A stretch of DNA of 30,808 nucleotides from UBA3071 sp965369635 (GTDB lineage Bacteria; Chloroflexota; Anaerolineae; UBA3071): positions 1-30,808 of the forward strand of contig CBDURC010000007.1 of assembly GCA_965369635.1 (NCBI GenBank), written 5' to 3'. The position numbers and the translations under genes were made by a program. The notes under the pieces are model-generated. The model was not told the DNA's origin. It did not search any database and saw only the letters and a program-made list of their open reading frames with translations. This document shows positions 21,444 through 30,366 of this stretch, piece after piece. Position 1 is the first letter of the stretch. Every line of letters begins with the position of its first letter.

Positions 21444-22985
21444 ATGCCATACCTCCTTGGTCTCGACATCGGCACCACTGGCACGCGAGCGTTACTGGTG
21501 GACGAAGCGGGGCGCGTCGTTGCCAGTGCTGTGTCAGAATATCCCCTCTACACCCCGCAGCCGCAGTGGGCCGAACAGGACCCCGCCGACTGGTGGCAGG
21601 CCACCTGCGAAGCGACGCGAGCCGCCCTGGCCCGCGCTGGCGTGAGCGGTGGGGAGGTCGGCGGCGTAGGGCTTTCCGGCCAGATGCACGGTGTGGTATT
21701 GCTGGACGAGCAGGACGAGGTGTTGCGCCCGTCCATCATCTGGTGCGACCAGCGCAGCCAACCGCAGTGCGATTGGATCACTGACCGTGTGGGAGCGGAA
21801 CGGCTCATCGAGCTGACCTGCAACCCCGCACTGACCGGTTTCAGCGCCCCCAAGCTGCTCTGGATACGGGATCACGAGCCACAGACATACGAGCAGGGGC
21901 GCAAGTTCCTGCTGCCCAAGGACTACATCCGCTTCAAGCTGACGGGGGAGTATGCCAGCGAGGTCTCCGATGCCTCGGGCACGACCCTCTTCGACGTGCG
22001 GCAGCGGCGCTGGTCCGACGAAGTGCTCAGCGCCCTGGACGTGGATCGCGACCTGCTGCCGGAGGTGTACGAGTCACCTGAGGTGAGCGGCAGGGTGAAT
22101 GCTGCTGCTGCGGAGGCCACGGGGCTGGCTCCCGGCACGCCTGTAGTCGGCGGTGGCGGCGATCAGGCGGCCGGCGCGGTGGGCAGCGGCGTCGTGGAAA
22201 GCGGTATCCTCTCTTCGACCATTGGCTCCAGCGGCGTCCTCTTCGCCTTCACCGACGAGCCGGTGCTGGATCCCAAGGGGCGCATGCAGAGCTTCTGCCA
22301 CGCGGTGCCTGGCAAGTGGCACGTGATGGGAGTGACACAGGGGGCGGGGCTGTCCTTGCGCTGGTTCCGCGACAACTTCGGTGGAGCGGAGATGCTCGTC
22401 AGCAACCTCACGGGCGTTGATCCCTACGTCCTGCTCGACCGCGAAGCGGAGCAGGCCCCCGTTGGCTCCGAGGGGTTGCTCTTCCTGCCTTATCTGATGG
22501 GCGAGCGAGCACCGCATCTCGACCCCGATGCCAAGGGCGTCTTCTTTGGCCTGACGGCCCGGCACACGCGGCTGCACGTGGTGCGGTCCATCTTCGAGGG
22601 CGTGGCCTACAGCCTGCGGGATTCGCTGGAGATCATCCGTGGCGAGATGGGCATCCCTGTGGAGCAGGTGCGGGCCTCGGGCGGCGGCGGACGCAGCGCG
22701 CTTTGGCGGCAGATCCAGGCGGACGCCTTCAACACGGAGATGGTGACCATCAACGTGGCTGAGGGGCCGGCCTACGGTGTGGCGCTGCTGGCCGGCGTGG
22801 GCACGGGAGTCTGGGACAGTGTGGAGGAGGCCTGCCGAGCGACCATCAAGGTCGTGCAGCACGTCCCGCCCATCGCGGAGAACGTGGTCATTTACGAGCG
22901 GTTCTATCGTATCTATCGGGCGCTCTATCCGGCGCTGAAGCCGCAGTACGACGCGGTGACGGCCGCCGTGGCGGCGATGGCGTAG
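21444..22985 (+). CDS. xylB: Xylulokinase (FGGY family)
   Basis: A 513-residue FGGY carbohydrate kinase that phosphorylates D-xylulose to D-xylulose 5-phosphate, the entry to the pentose phosphate pathway. The N-terminal phosphate loop is D-I-G-T-T-G-T-R. Xylulokinase-typical motifs are S-G-Q-M-H-G, I-I-W-C-D-Q-R-S and T-G-F-S-A-P-K-L-L-W; the catalytic Asp240 is in G-G-G-D-Q-A-A-G-A. C-terminal A-S-G-G-G-G-R-S is the usual nucleotide-side motif. GGAG lies about 7 bases before the ATG. It follows the second isomerase closely and probably shares its promoter. No xylose isomerase gene (xylA) is present, so xylulose 5-phosphate may arise here through AraB/AraD and xylulose from another source. 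Confidence 0.9.
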   Translation: MPYLLGLDIGTTGTRALLVDEAGRVVASAVSEYPLYTPQPQWAEQDPADWWQATCEATRAALARAGVSGGEVGGVGLSGQMHGVVLLDEQDEVLRPSIIWCDQRSQPQCDWITDRVGAERLIELTCNPALTGFSAPKLLWIRDHEPQTYEQGRKFLLPKDYIRFKLTGEYASEVSDASGTTLFDVRQRRWSDEVLSALDVDRDLLPEVYESPEVSGRVNAAAAEATGLAPGTPVVGGGGDQAAGAVGSGVVESGILSSTIGSSGVLFAFTDEPVLDPKGRMQSFCHAVPGKWHVMGVTQGAGLSLRWFRDNFGGAEMLVSNLTGVDPYVLLDREAEQAPVGSEGLLFLPYLMGERAPHLDPDAKGVFFGLTARHTRLHVVRSIFEGVAYSLRDSLEIIRGEMGIPVEQVRASGGGGRSALWRQIQADAFNTEMVTINVAEGPAYGVALLAGVGTGVWDSVEEACRATIKVVQHVPPIAENVVIYERFYRIYRALYPALKPQYDAVTAAVAAMA

Positions 22986-22991
22986 GGGCAA

Positions 22992-23063
22992 CGGAGCAAG
23001 GGAGCAAGGGAGCAAGGGAGCAGGGGAGCACCTCTGCACCTCGGCCCCTCCGCACCTCTGCAC
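22992..23063. repeat. Two abutting 8-bp tandem repeat arrays between xylB and araD
   Basis: Five units of GGGAGCAA with small changes (about 22992-23031) run straight into four units of CACCTCTG (23029-23063). The unit length stays at 8 bp across the junction while the sequence changes completely. The arrays fill most of the gap before araD. Confidence 0.75.
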
Positions 23064-23081
23064 AAGTGATCGAGGTGACCC

Positions 23082-23723
23082 ATGCTCGAACCGTTGCGTG
23101 AGGAAATCTGCCGACTGCATTTGGAGCTGCCCAAGTGGCGACTGGTCACCTGGACCAGCGGCAACCTGAGCGGGCGCGACCCCGAGACGGGCTACGTGGT
23201 CATCAAGCCCAGCGGCGTGCGCTACGAGGACCTCGCGCCGGAGCTGATGGTCGTGGTAGACTTGGAGGGGCAGGTGATCGAAGGAGATCTCAAGCCCTCG
23301 TCGGACACGGCGTCACACCTCTACATCTACCGCCATCGGCCCGACGTGGGCGGCGTCGTGCACACCCATTCACCGTACGCCACTGCCTTCGCCGCCGTGG
23401 GCCAGCCCATCCCCGTTTGTCTGACAGCCATCGCCGACGAGTTTGGCTGCACGATCCCCTGTGGCGGCTTCGCGCCCATCGGGGGAGAGGAGATAGGCCG
23501 CGAGGTAGTGCAGGGCATCGGGGATTCGCCGGCCATCCTGCTGAAACAGCACGGCGTGTTCACCATCGGGCCGGACGCCACTGCCGCGGTCAAGGTCGCG
23601 GTGATGGTTGAGGACGTGGCCCGCACCGTGTTCCTCGCCAGGCAACTGGGCGAACCGGAGGACATTCCAGAGGAGGCCGTTCGTCGGCTCCGTCACCGTT
23701 ACACCAAGGAATATGGGCAATAG
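23082..23723 (+). CDS. araD: L-ribulose-5-phosphate 4-epimerase (class II aldolase family)
   Basis: A 213-residue member of the class II aldolase/epimerase family. It has K-P-S-G-V, P-S-S-D-T-A-S-H and the zinc ligands His94 and His96 (H-T-H-S) and His157 (K-Q-H-G). The C-terminus K-E-Y-G-Q matches that of E. coli AraD (Y-Y-G-Q), whose tyrosine is catalytic, and an Asp is kept in the I-A-D-E-F-G segment. These points favour the 4-epimerase over fuculose-phosphate aldolase. AraD turns L-ribulose 5-phosphate into D-xylulose 5-phosphate. The ATG at 23082 is preceded by GAGGTGA. It is a little shorter than E. coli AraD because an internal loop is missing. It lies between xylB and the second FGGY kinase. 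Confidence 0.88.
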   Translation: MLEPLREEICRLHLELPKWRLVTWTSGNLSGRDPETGYVVIKPSGVRYEDLAPELMVVVDLEGQVIEGDLKPSSDTASHLYIYRHRPDVGGVVHTHSPYATAFAAVGQPIPVCLTAIADEFGCTIPCGGFAPIGGEEIGREVVQGIGDSPAILLKQHGVFTIGPDATAAVKVAVMVEDVARTVFLARQLGEPEDIPEEAVRRLRHRYTKEYGQ

Positions 23724-23889
23724 GCTGCCGAAGCTGCAAAGCCCCCGTACCATTCTGGATGGTGTGGCCCTGGAAAACCTGGTGGCCTACATCCTTTCGT
23801 TCCTTTCGTGTCCTGGAGGAAGTGCGCAGCATGGCGGGGATGAATAGGTGGGAGGTAGGAATGATACTGTCGGTGGAGATCCTGATAGG

Positions 23890-23917
23890 TGACGAGTGAC
23901 GAAGGACGAATGACGAA
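23890..23917 (+). repeat. 7-bp tandem repeat that also supplies a ribosome-binding site
   Basis: There are four units based on TGACGAA (TGACGAG, TGACGAA, GGACGAA, TGACGAA). The last unit and the next bases make GAAGGA (23915-23920), 8 bases before the GTG start at 23929. The rest of the 205-bp gap from 23724 holds nothing recognisable. Confidence 0.6.
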
Positions 23918-23928
23918 GGAATGGCAAC

Positions 23929-25434
23929 GTGAGTCTATTGGGATTGGACATAGGCATCACTGGGTGCAAGGCGGTGGCCTTCAGTCCTGAAGGAGATATG
24001 CTCGCTCGGGCGTACCGCGAGTATCGCCTCTACCAACCGCAGCCGGGATGGATGGAGCTTGACCCAGCGGAGGTTTGGGCGTCGGTGACCGACGTCATCC
24101 GGCAGGTGACGGCGGGCATCCCCGGTGATCCGGTGCAGGCGCTGAGCATCTCCACGCACGGCGAGTCGGTGGTGCCCGTGGACGCGAAAGGGCGGCCGCT
24201 CTGCCGTTTCATCACCGCCATTGACACCCGCGCTGGCGAGCAGGCCCTCTGGTGGGAAGAACAATTGGGCAAGGAGCGCATCTTCCGCATCACCGGCATG
24301 CCGCTGCACCCCATGTACACGGTCAACAAGCTCATGTGGCTGCGGCAGCACGAGCCTGACATCTTCGTCGCCGCCCGCCGCTTCCTATGCATGCCGGACT
24401 TTCTATTCCACCAACTGGGGCTGCCCCCAACCATGGACTGCACCTTGGCTACGCGCACCATGGCCTTCGACGTGTCGCGACTCGATTGGTCCGAGGAGAT
24501 TCTGGAGTTGGCCCAGTTGGACGTGGGGCGAATGTCGCGGGTGCTGCCCTCAGGGTCGGTCATTGGCGAGATACCACCACCGGTCGCCGAGGAGCTGGGA
24601 TTGGCTCCAGGCACAGTGGCGGTGACTGGCGGGCACGATCAGCCTTCTGGGGCGCTGGGCTGTGGCGCCACCGCCGAAGGTATCGCCATGGATTCCACCG
24701 GCACCGTGGAATGCGTGGCAGTAGCCTCTCCTCGGTTGGTGCTCGCCGCAGAACTCATGGAGAGCAATCTGCCCATTGCTCCGCACACGGCGCCGGGCAT
24801 GTACCTGGTGTTGGGCTACTCCTCAACGGGCGGCGCGCTGCTGCGTTGGTACCGCGACAACTTTGCCCGCGCCGAGCGGCAGGAGGCAGAGCAGACTGAC
24901 CGGGACGTTTACGACCTGATCCTGCAGCAGGCCACGCCGGGGCCGTCGCCGGTGTTGATACTGCCGCACTTCGTGGGCAGCGGCACACCGTGGATGGACG
25001 CTAGCTCCAAAGGGGCGATCCTGGGCCTGGGTCTGAGTACCAGCAAGGGGCAGATCATCAAGGCCATCTTGGACAGCGTTAGCTACGAGGTCAAGTTGAG
25101 CGTGGATGCCATGGAGGCGGCGGGCATCGCCGTGCGGGAGCTACGCGCCTTCGGCGGCGGGGCGAAGTCCCCGCTCTGGCTACAGACCAAGGCCGACATC
25201 TTCGGCAAGCCGGTGCTGGCCATGGATGTCACAGAAGCACCCTGCCTGGGTGTGGCCATCCTGGCCGGCGTGGCGACGGGTGTCTTTTCCTCCGTTGAAG
25301 AAGGCGTGGCGCAGATGGTGCGGGTAGAGCGCACCTACGAGCCGGACATGGCCCTGCACGAGCGCTACATGGAGAGAGCCCGCGTCTTCGCTCAGGTCTA
25401 CCCGACCTTGGCGGAGCTCAATCATCAACTATGA
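23929..25434 (+). CDS. FGGY-family carbohydrate kinase
   Basis: A 501-residue sugar kinase with a GTG start at 23929. The phosphate loop is D-I-G-I-T-G-C-K and the catalytic Asp237 lies in G-G-H-D-Q-P-S-G-A; A-F-G-G-G-A-K-S is the C-terminal nucleotide motif. It differs from xylulokinase at the substrate-side stretches (S-T-H-G-E-S where XylB has S-G-Q-M-H-G; A-I-D-T-R where XylB has W-C-D-Q-R), so it uses another sugar. L-fuculose, L-rhamnulose and other ketoses are all possible. Placed between AraD and AraB, it may widen the range of ketoses the cluster can handle. AraB follows after 16 bases, so the two are surely co-transcribed. Confidence 0.82.
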   Translation: MSLLGLDIGITGCKAVAFSPEGDMLARAYREYRLYQPQPGWMELDPAEVWASVTDVIRQVTAGIPGDPVQALSISTHGESVVPVDAKGRPLCRFITAIDTRAGEQALWWEEQLGKERIFRITGMPLHPMYTVNKLMWLRQHEPDIFVAARRFLCMPDFLFHQLGLPPTMDCTLATRTMAFDVSRLDWSEEILELAQLDVGRMSRVLPSGSVIGEIPPPVAEELGLAPGTVAVTGGHDQPSGALGCGATAEGIAMDSTGTVECVAVASPRLVLAAELMESNLPIAPHTAPGMYLVLGYSSTGGALLRWYRDNFARAERQEAEQTDRDVYDLILQQATPGPSPVLILPHFVGSGTPWMDASSKGAILGLGLSTSKGQIIKAILDSVSYEVKLSVDAMEAAGIAVRELRAFGGGAKSPLWLQTKADIFGKPVLAMDVTEAPCLGVAILAGVATGVFSSVEEGVAQMVRVERTYEPDMALHERYMERARVFAQVYPTLAELNHQL

Positions 25435-25450
25435 GCTCGAGAGGAGCATC

Positions 25451-27133
25451 ATGAGCAGCAGGAAGTATGCTATCGGCATTGACTTTGGCACGGAATCGGG
25501 CCGCTCCGTGCTGGTGGATGTGGCCACGGGCGAGGAGGTGGCGACCGCCGTCCATCCCTACGGCGACGGTGTCATTGACGAGTGGCTGCCGGGCACTGAC
25601 ATTCGACTGCCGCCCGATTTCGCCTTGCAGAACCCTGCCGACTACATTGAGGTTCTCAAGGTGACCATCCCCGCGGTGCTGCAGGAAGCGGGCGTGGACG
25701 CCGAGGACGTCATCGGCCTGGGCACCGACTTCACCGCCTGCACGATGATGCCCATTGATGACGAGGGCGTTCCCCTGTGCATGAAGCCGGAATGGCGGGA
25801 CAGCCCCTACGCCTGGGTTAAGATCTGGAAGCATCACGCTGGTCAGTCCGAGGCCAACGAACTGAACCGTTTCGCCGGCGAGCGGAGCGAGACCTGGCTC
25901 TCCCGCTACGGCGGCAAGATTTCCTCGGAGTGGCTCTTCCCCAAGATTTGGGAGACGCTGAACAGGGCCCCGGAGGTGTACGAGGCGAGCAATGGATTCA
26001 TCGAGGGGGCGGACTGGATCGTGCTGCAACTCACGGGCAACGAACGGCGCAACTCCTGCACGGCGGGCTACAAAGCTATCTGGGAGAAGGAGACGGGGTA
26101 TCCTTCCGATGACTTCTTCGCTGCGCTCGACCCGCGACTGCGCCATGTGGTGGACGAGAAGCTCTCGCGGGACGTCTACCCCCTGGGCGGTCGAGCGGGC
26201 GGCCTGACCAGACAGGCGGCAAGGTGGACGGGACTGCTGCCGGGCACGGCGGTGTCCATTGGCAACGTGGACGCCCACGTCTCGGTGCCCGCCGCCACGG
26301 TCACCGAGATCGGGCGCATGGTGATGATCATGGGCACTTCCACCTGCCACATGGTGTTAGGTGAGGAGAAGCGCATCGTGCCGGGCATGTGCGGTGTGGT
26401 CGAGGATGGCATCATCCCCGGCCTCTTCGGCTTTGAGGCCGGGCAGTCTTGTGTCGGCGATCACTTCGCCTGGTTCGTGGAGCACTGTGTGCCCGCCACG
26501 TATCAGAAGGAGGCCGAAGCCCGCGTGCTGACCCTGCATCAGCTCCTGGAGCAGAAGGCCGCTCAACTGCGGCCGGGCGAGAGTGGCTTGCTGGCCCTGG
26601 ATTGGTGGAACGGCAACCGCTCGGTGCTAGTAGACGTGGACCTGACAGGAATGCTGTTGGGGGCCACGCTGCTGACCAAGCCTGAGGAGATCTACCGAGC
26701 CCTCATCGAGGCCACCGCCTACGGCACGCGCATCATCGTCGAGACCTTCGAAGAGAGCGGAGTGGCGGTAGACGAGATAGTGGCCACGGGCGGCCTGCCG
26801 GAGCGCAACAGACTGCTGATGCAGATCTACGCTGATATCACGGGGCGGGAGTTCAAGGTGGCGGCATCGAAGCAGGCGGGCGCTCTGGGATCGGCCATGT
26901 TCGGCGCGGTGGCTGCGGGCAAAGCCGCCGGTGGCTACGACACCATCTTCGAGGCGGCGCAGCACATGGCCCACCTCAAGAACGAAGTCTTCCGTCCCAT
27001 CCCCGAGAATCAGGCGGTGTACGACAAGCTGTACGCTGAATACAGGATCCTGCACGACTACTTCGGCCGCGGCGACAACGACGTGATGAAGCGGCTGAAG
27101 CGTGTCAAGGTCGAGGTTCTGGGAGAAATGTAG
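25451..27133 (+). CDS. araB: Ribulokinase (FGGY family)
   Basis: A 560-residue kinase, the usual length of AraB, which phosphorylates L-ribulose to L-ribulose 5-phosphate. The N-terminal loop is D-F-G-T-E-S-G-R-S, as in AraB, followed by G-T-D-F-T-A-C-T-M-M-P, a ribulokinase stretch. Catalytic Asp274 is in G-N-V-D-A-H-V. G-L-L-A-L-D-W-W-N-G-N-R-S and A-T-G-G-L-P-E-R-N also fit the family. GAGGAG precedes the ATG. Its product is the substrate of AraD encoded two genes upstream. It is the clearest pointer that the block handles L-arabinose. Confidence 0.93.
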   Translation: MSSRKYAIGIDFGTESGRSVLVDVATGEEVATAVHPYGDGVIDEWLPGTDIRLPPDFALQNPADYIEVLKVTIPAVLQEAGVDAEDVIGLGTDFTACTMMPIDDEGVPLCMKPEWRDSPYAWVKIWKHHAGQSEANELNRFAGERSETWLSRYGGKISSEWLFPKIWETLNRAPEVYEASNGFIEGADWIVLQLTGNERRNSCTAGYKAIWEKETGYPSDDFFAALDPRLRHVVDEKLSRDVYPLGGRAGGLTRQAARWTGLLPGTAVSIGNVDAHVSVPAATVTEIGRMVMIMGTSTCHMVLGEEKRIVPGMCGVVEDGIIPGLFGFEAGQSCVGDHFAWFVEHCVPATYQKEAEARVLTLHQLLEQKAAQLRPGESGLLALDWWNGNRSVLVDVDLTGMLLGATLLTKPEEIYRALIEATAYGTRIIVETFEESGVAVDEIVATGGLPERNRLLMQIYADITGREFKVAASKQAGALGSAMFGAVAAGKAAGGYDTIFEAAQHMAHLKNEVFRPIPENQAVYDKLYAEYRILHDYFGRGDNDVMKRLKRVKVEVLGEM

Positions 27134-27157
27134 CGGTAGGGGCTCACATATTCTGTT

Positions 27158-28888
27158 ATGCGAAACCGGTTCACCCTGCGGCTGGTGGCCGCGGCATTGC
27201 TGGCGCTGTTGCTCCTCTCTATCCCGAAGTGCCAGCCACCTGCACCCGCGCCGCCTGCGACTGCCACACTATTGCCCGACGAGGGGCAGCCATCAACTGC
27301 TGCCCCTGCGACGGTCGTGGTCCTTCTGCCGACTGCTGCGCCAACCCGCACCCCGATTCCAGCGAGCCCTACGCCGTCGCCCACACCGTCGCCACGCCTC
27401 GCGCTGGCTCCTGACCTGCCAGCGCCCATCGCTGACATCGCTCGAGCCTGGGCCGCTGAGCGGGGCGTGATCGTCGTAGAGGGAGGCGTCACCGACCTGC
27501 GTCTCGATCTGAAGCTCGCACCTCATGCCCATCTGGTCAGCGAGCGTTTCTACGTGCCTGTGCAGTCTTTTCCATCGCTGCGCGAAGGGATCACGCTGGA
27601 CGAACTGCAGCAGGCGTGGACGGGGGCGGGCGATCTGGTCAGGTTGCTGGTGACCGAGGAGACGTCCGCTGATTTGGCCCAACTCTGGTGGCCGCCGCAG
27701 GAGAGCGTGGCGCTCGTGCCAGATGGAGAGCTGATCGCTGCTCTCTGGCGGGACGAGCAGGCCATGGGTATCGTTCCCTTCGAACGTCTGGAGCCACGGC
27801 TCAAACCGCTGTGGCTGGATGGGCTCTCGGCGGTGGACAATCGGCTGGAGCAGGGCGACTGGCCGCTGGCGCTGCGCGTCTGGCTGCATGGTGCGGGCGC
27901 GCAGGCGGACGATCTGCTGGCGCATCTGCGGGCGAGCATACTGGCAACCAACCGCGATCCCGACAAGCTCACCGTGCTGGTGATGACCGGTGTGACGGCG
28001 ATGTCTCGTACCACGGCCTGGAAGATGGAAGTCTACGGCGACTACAGCTACCCTGCCCACGTCGTCGGCCCTGAGCTGGCTGCTGCCGATATCACGCACA
28101 TCAGCAACGAGGTACCGCTCGTCCCTGGCTGCGTGGCCAATCCTGCTCTCAACAGTCTCACACTCTGCTCCAAGCCTGAGTACCTGGCCGCACTGGACGA
28201 GGTGGGGGTGGACATCATCGGCCTGACGGGGAACCACCAGAACGACTTTGGTTTCGAGGCCATGCTCGAGTCACTGAAGATCTACGCCGAGCATGGGCTG
28301 CCGGTGTACGGCGGCGGCGGCAATGACGAGGACGCGCGCCGGCCGCTGCTCATCACGCACAACGGCAATCGGCTGGCCTTCCTGGGAGCCAACCAGCACG
28401 GCCCTATAGGGGCCTGGGCGACTGGTGACGGCCCCGGCTCGGCTCGCTTCGATCTGGAGACTATGCGGGCGGACATCGCCGCCGTCCGGCCGGAGGTGGA
28501 CCTGGTACTCGTGGAGATTCAGTATACCGAGACCAATGGCCAGGGAGAATACCAGACGGAACCAGTGTGGCAACAAGCGGAAACCTTCGAAGCTCTCAGT
28601 GGTGCGGGCGCCGATATTGTCACTGGAGTACAGGCCCACCGCCCGCAGGCGCTTGAGTTCACCCCCGATGGGTTCATCCTCTTCGGTCTCGGCAACTTCT
28701 TCTTCGATCAGATGAACTGGTGGGAAACTCGACAGGGACTGATTGCCCGCCATGCCATTTACGATGGCCGCCATGTCAGCACGGAGTTGCTGGTAACCAT
28801 TCTGGAGGATTGGTCGCAGCCCCGTTGGGCCACCCCCGAGGAAAGGGAGGAGGTCCTGGGCACCGTCTTCGCTGCCAGCGGGTGGTAG
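27158..28888 (+). CDS. CapA-family protein with N-terminal binding-protein-like domain, lipoprotein or exported
   Basis: A 576-residue exported protein. It starts with a basic, strongly hydrophobic segment ending at Cys25, which may be a lipid-attachment site although the lipobox (I-P-K-C) is poor. A Pro/Thr/Ser-rich linker runs to about residue 80. Residues of about 85-260 resemble part of a PstS-like solute-binding domain (L-D-E-L-Q-Q-A-W-T-G, then M-G-I-V-P-F-E-R-L-E-P). From about 268 to the end is a CapA (poly-gamma-glutamate synthesis) calcineurin-like domain: S-N-E-V-P-L, T-G-N-H-Q-N-D-F-G (His360) and G-V-Q-A-H-R-P-Q (His494). Some usual metal ligands are altered (T-G-V-T-A-M, I-Q-Y-T-E-T). 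The start lacks a clear ribosome-binding site. It lies 24 bases after araB but looks unrelated to sugar use. Confidence 0.75.
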   Translation: MRNRFTLRLVAAALLALLLLSIPKCQPPAPAPPATATLLPDEGQPSTAAPATVVVLLPTAAPTRTPIPASPTPSPTPSPRLALAPDLPAPIADIARAWAAERGVIVVEGGVTDLRLDLKLAPHAHLVSERFYVPVQSFPSLREGITLDELQQAWTGAGDLVRLLVTEETSADLAQLWWPPQESVALVPDGELIAALWRDEQAMGIVPFERLEPRLKPLWLDGLSAVDNRLEQGDWPLALRVWLHGAGAQADDLLAHLRASILATNRDPDKLTVLVMTGVTAMSRTTAWKMEVYGDYSYPAHVVGPELAAADITHISNEVPLVPGCVANPALNSLTLCSKPEYLAALDEVGVDIIGLTGNHQNDFGFEAMLESLKIYAEHGLPVYGGGGNDEDARRPLLITHNGNRLAFLGANQHGPIGAWATGDGPGSARFDLETMRADIAAVRPEVDLVLVEIQYTETNGQGEYQTEPVWQQAETFEALSGAGADIVTGVQAHRPQALEFTPDGFILFGLGNFFFDQMNWWETRQGLIARHAIYDGRHVSTELLVTILEDWSQPRWATPEEREEVLGTVFAASGW

Positions 28889-29082
28889 TCCCAGCGGGGT
28901 TTCAACTTGCTCTCGTTGCATTGCCAATGCCAAGTTCGGCGACAAGGCGCAGCGTGACTGATCGGGACATCGGGAGTACAGTGTTGAGTTGGTTCTGATG
29001 GGTGGGAAACCTTCCGCTTCTTCCCCTTTTCCGCTGACAGCCATGGAGTAAGAGTTTTATGACCAGTGCACCTGGAGGCATA

Positions 29083-30276
29083 ATGAGCAATGACATCCCC
29101 AAGGCAGTGGTAGCCGGCCACCTTTGCCTGGACATCATCCCCGGGCTGTCGGACCTGGCGCTGGAGAGCGGTGCCGACTTCTTCGTGCCAGGCAAAGTGA
29201 GGCTCATTGGCCCTGCCACACTCTCCACCGGCGGGTCGGTCTCCAACACCGGACTGGCCCTGGTCCGGCTGGGGATAGACACGGTGCTAATGGGCAAGGT
29301 GGGCGACGACCCCTTTGGCTCGCTGATCCGCTTGCTTCTGGCAGAGTGGGGCGTCACCGAAGGAGTGATCGTCGTCGAAGGGGAGACGAGTTCCTACACC
29401 ATCGTCCTTGATCCGCCGGGACTGGACAGGATGTTCTTGCATCGGCCAGGGACCAATGATACCTTCTCGGCTGAAGATGTGCAGTACGATCTCGTGGCCG
29501 AGCGCGAGCTCTTCCACTTCGGCTATCCGCCGATCATGCGGCTGATGTATGCTGAGCGAGGCCGCCAGCTCGTCGAGATCTTCCGCCGCGTCAAAGCCTT
29601 GGGCGTGACCACCTCGCTGGACATGGCCATGCCCGATCCCAACTCCGAGGCAGGGCGAGCGGACTGGGAAGCCATCCTGCAAGGGGTGATGCCCACCGTG
29701 GACGTCTTCCTGCCCAGTGCGGAGGAGCTGCTGTACATGCTGGAGCGGGAGCGTTTCGACGACTACCAGGCCCACGGCAACGAGGACATGCTGGCGCTGT
29801 TCACTGGAGATGATCTGAGCCGTCTATCGGGCCAACTGCTAGAGATGGGGGGCAAGGTGGTGGGCATCAAGTGCGGCTATCGCGGCGTGTACGTGCGCAC
29901 GGCGGGAGAGGAACGGCTGGCCGAGATGGGCAAGGTCAAGCCGGCCGATCTGGCCAACTGGGCCCACCGCGAGCTATGGCAGCCCAGCTTCCACGTCGAG
30001 CACTACGCTGGTGGGACAGGATCAGGCGATTCGTGTATCGTTGGTTTCCTTTCGGGCTTCTTACGAGGCCATTCGCTGGAGGAGACGGTGCGCTACGGTT
30101 GCGCTGCCGGCGGCTTCAACGTTACCGCCCCCGACGCTCTCACTGGTCTGCGTCCCTGGCGGGAGATCGTGGCCAAGGTGCGGTCGGGCTGGGAGAGGAA
30201 CCCCTTGCAGGTGGAGGGGGACGGCTGGGTCTGCGACGGGGATGGGCTCTGGCACGGGCCGCACGACTGCCGCTGA
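29083..30276 (+). CDS. PfkB-family carbohydrate kinase
   Basis: A sugar kinase of the ribokinase/PfkB type. The ATG at 29083 is preceded by GGAGG (29074-29078) and gives 397 residues; the ATG at 29059 gives 405. The N-terminal G-G-S-V-S-N-T-G-L-A-L-V-R-L-G is the substrate-side PfkB signature. The C-terminal G-G-T-G-S-G-D-S-C holds the anion hole and catalytic Asp316, where most members read G-A-G-D. It is longer than ribokinase (about 310) because of an insert around residues 215-285 and a C-terminal tail. The substrate cannot be told; ribokinase-like, fructokinase-like or nucleoside kinase roles are possible. It follows the sugar cluster but has its own 170-base upstream gap, in which I see no convincing promoter. 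Confidence 0.82.
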   Translation: MSNDIPKAVVAGHLCLDIIPGLSDLALESGADFFVPGKVRLIGPATLSTGGSVSNTGLALVRLGIDTVLMGKVGDDPFGSLIRLLLAEWGVTEGVIVVEGETSSYTIVLDPPGLDRMFLHRPGTNDTFSAEDVQYDLVAERELFHFGYPPIMRLMYAERGRQLVEIFRRVKALGVTTSLDMAMPDPNSEAGRADWEAILQGVMPTVDVFLPSAEELLYMLERERFDDYQAHGNEDMLALFTGDDLSRLSGQLLEMGGKVVGIKCGYRGVYVRTAGEERLAEMGKVKPADLANWAHRELWQPSFHVEHYAGGTGSGDSCIVGFLSGFLRGHSLEETVRYGCAAGGFNVTAPDALTGLRPWREIVAKVRSGWERNPLQVEGDGWVCDGDGLWHGPHDCR

Positions 30277-30337
30277 CACGGAGGAAATCGCACTGTACGT
30301 TGATCTAGTCACTGGCGAGATGGTGTGAAATGCCGAT

Positions 30338-30366
30338 TTGACAGATGTGCCGAATTGTGGTATAAG
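30338..30366 (+). promoter_or_regulatory. Strong promoter of the candidate small RNA
   Basis: A perfect TTGACA (30338-30343), exactly 17 bp and TATAAG (30361-30366) with an upstream TGG (extended -10). It is among the strongest promoters in the window. The start site should lie near 30373. Confidence 0.75.

Noticed and set aside
22992..23063. Possible CRISPR-like repeats after xylB
   Set aside because: The units are 8 bp long and contiguous, with no spacers and no cas genes. They are simple tandem repeats.
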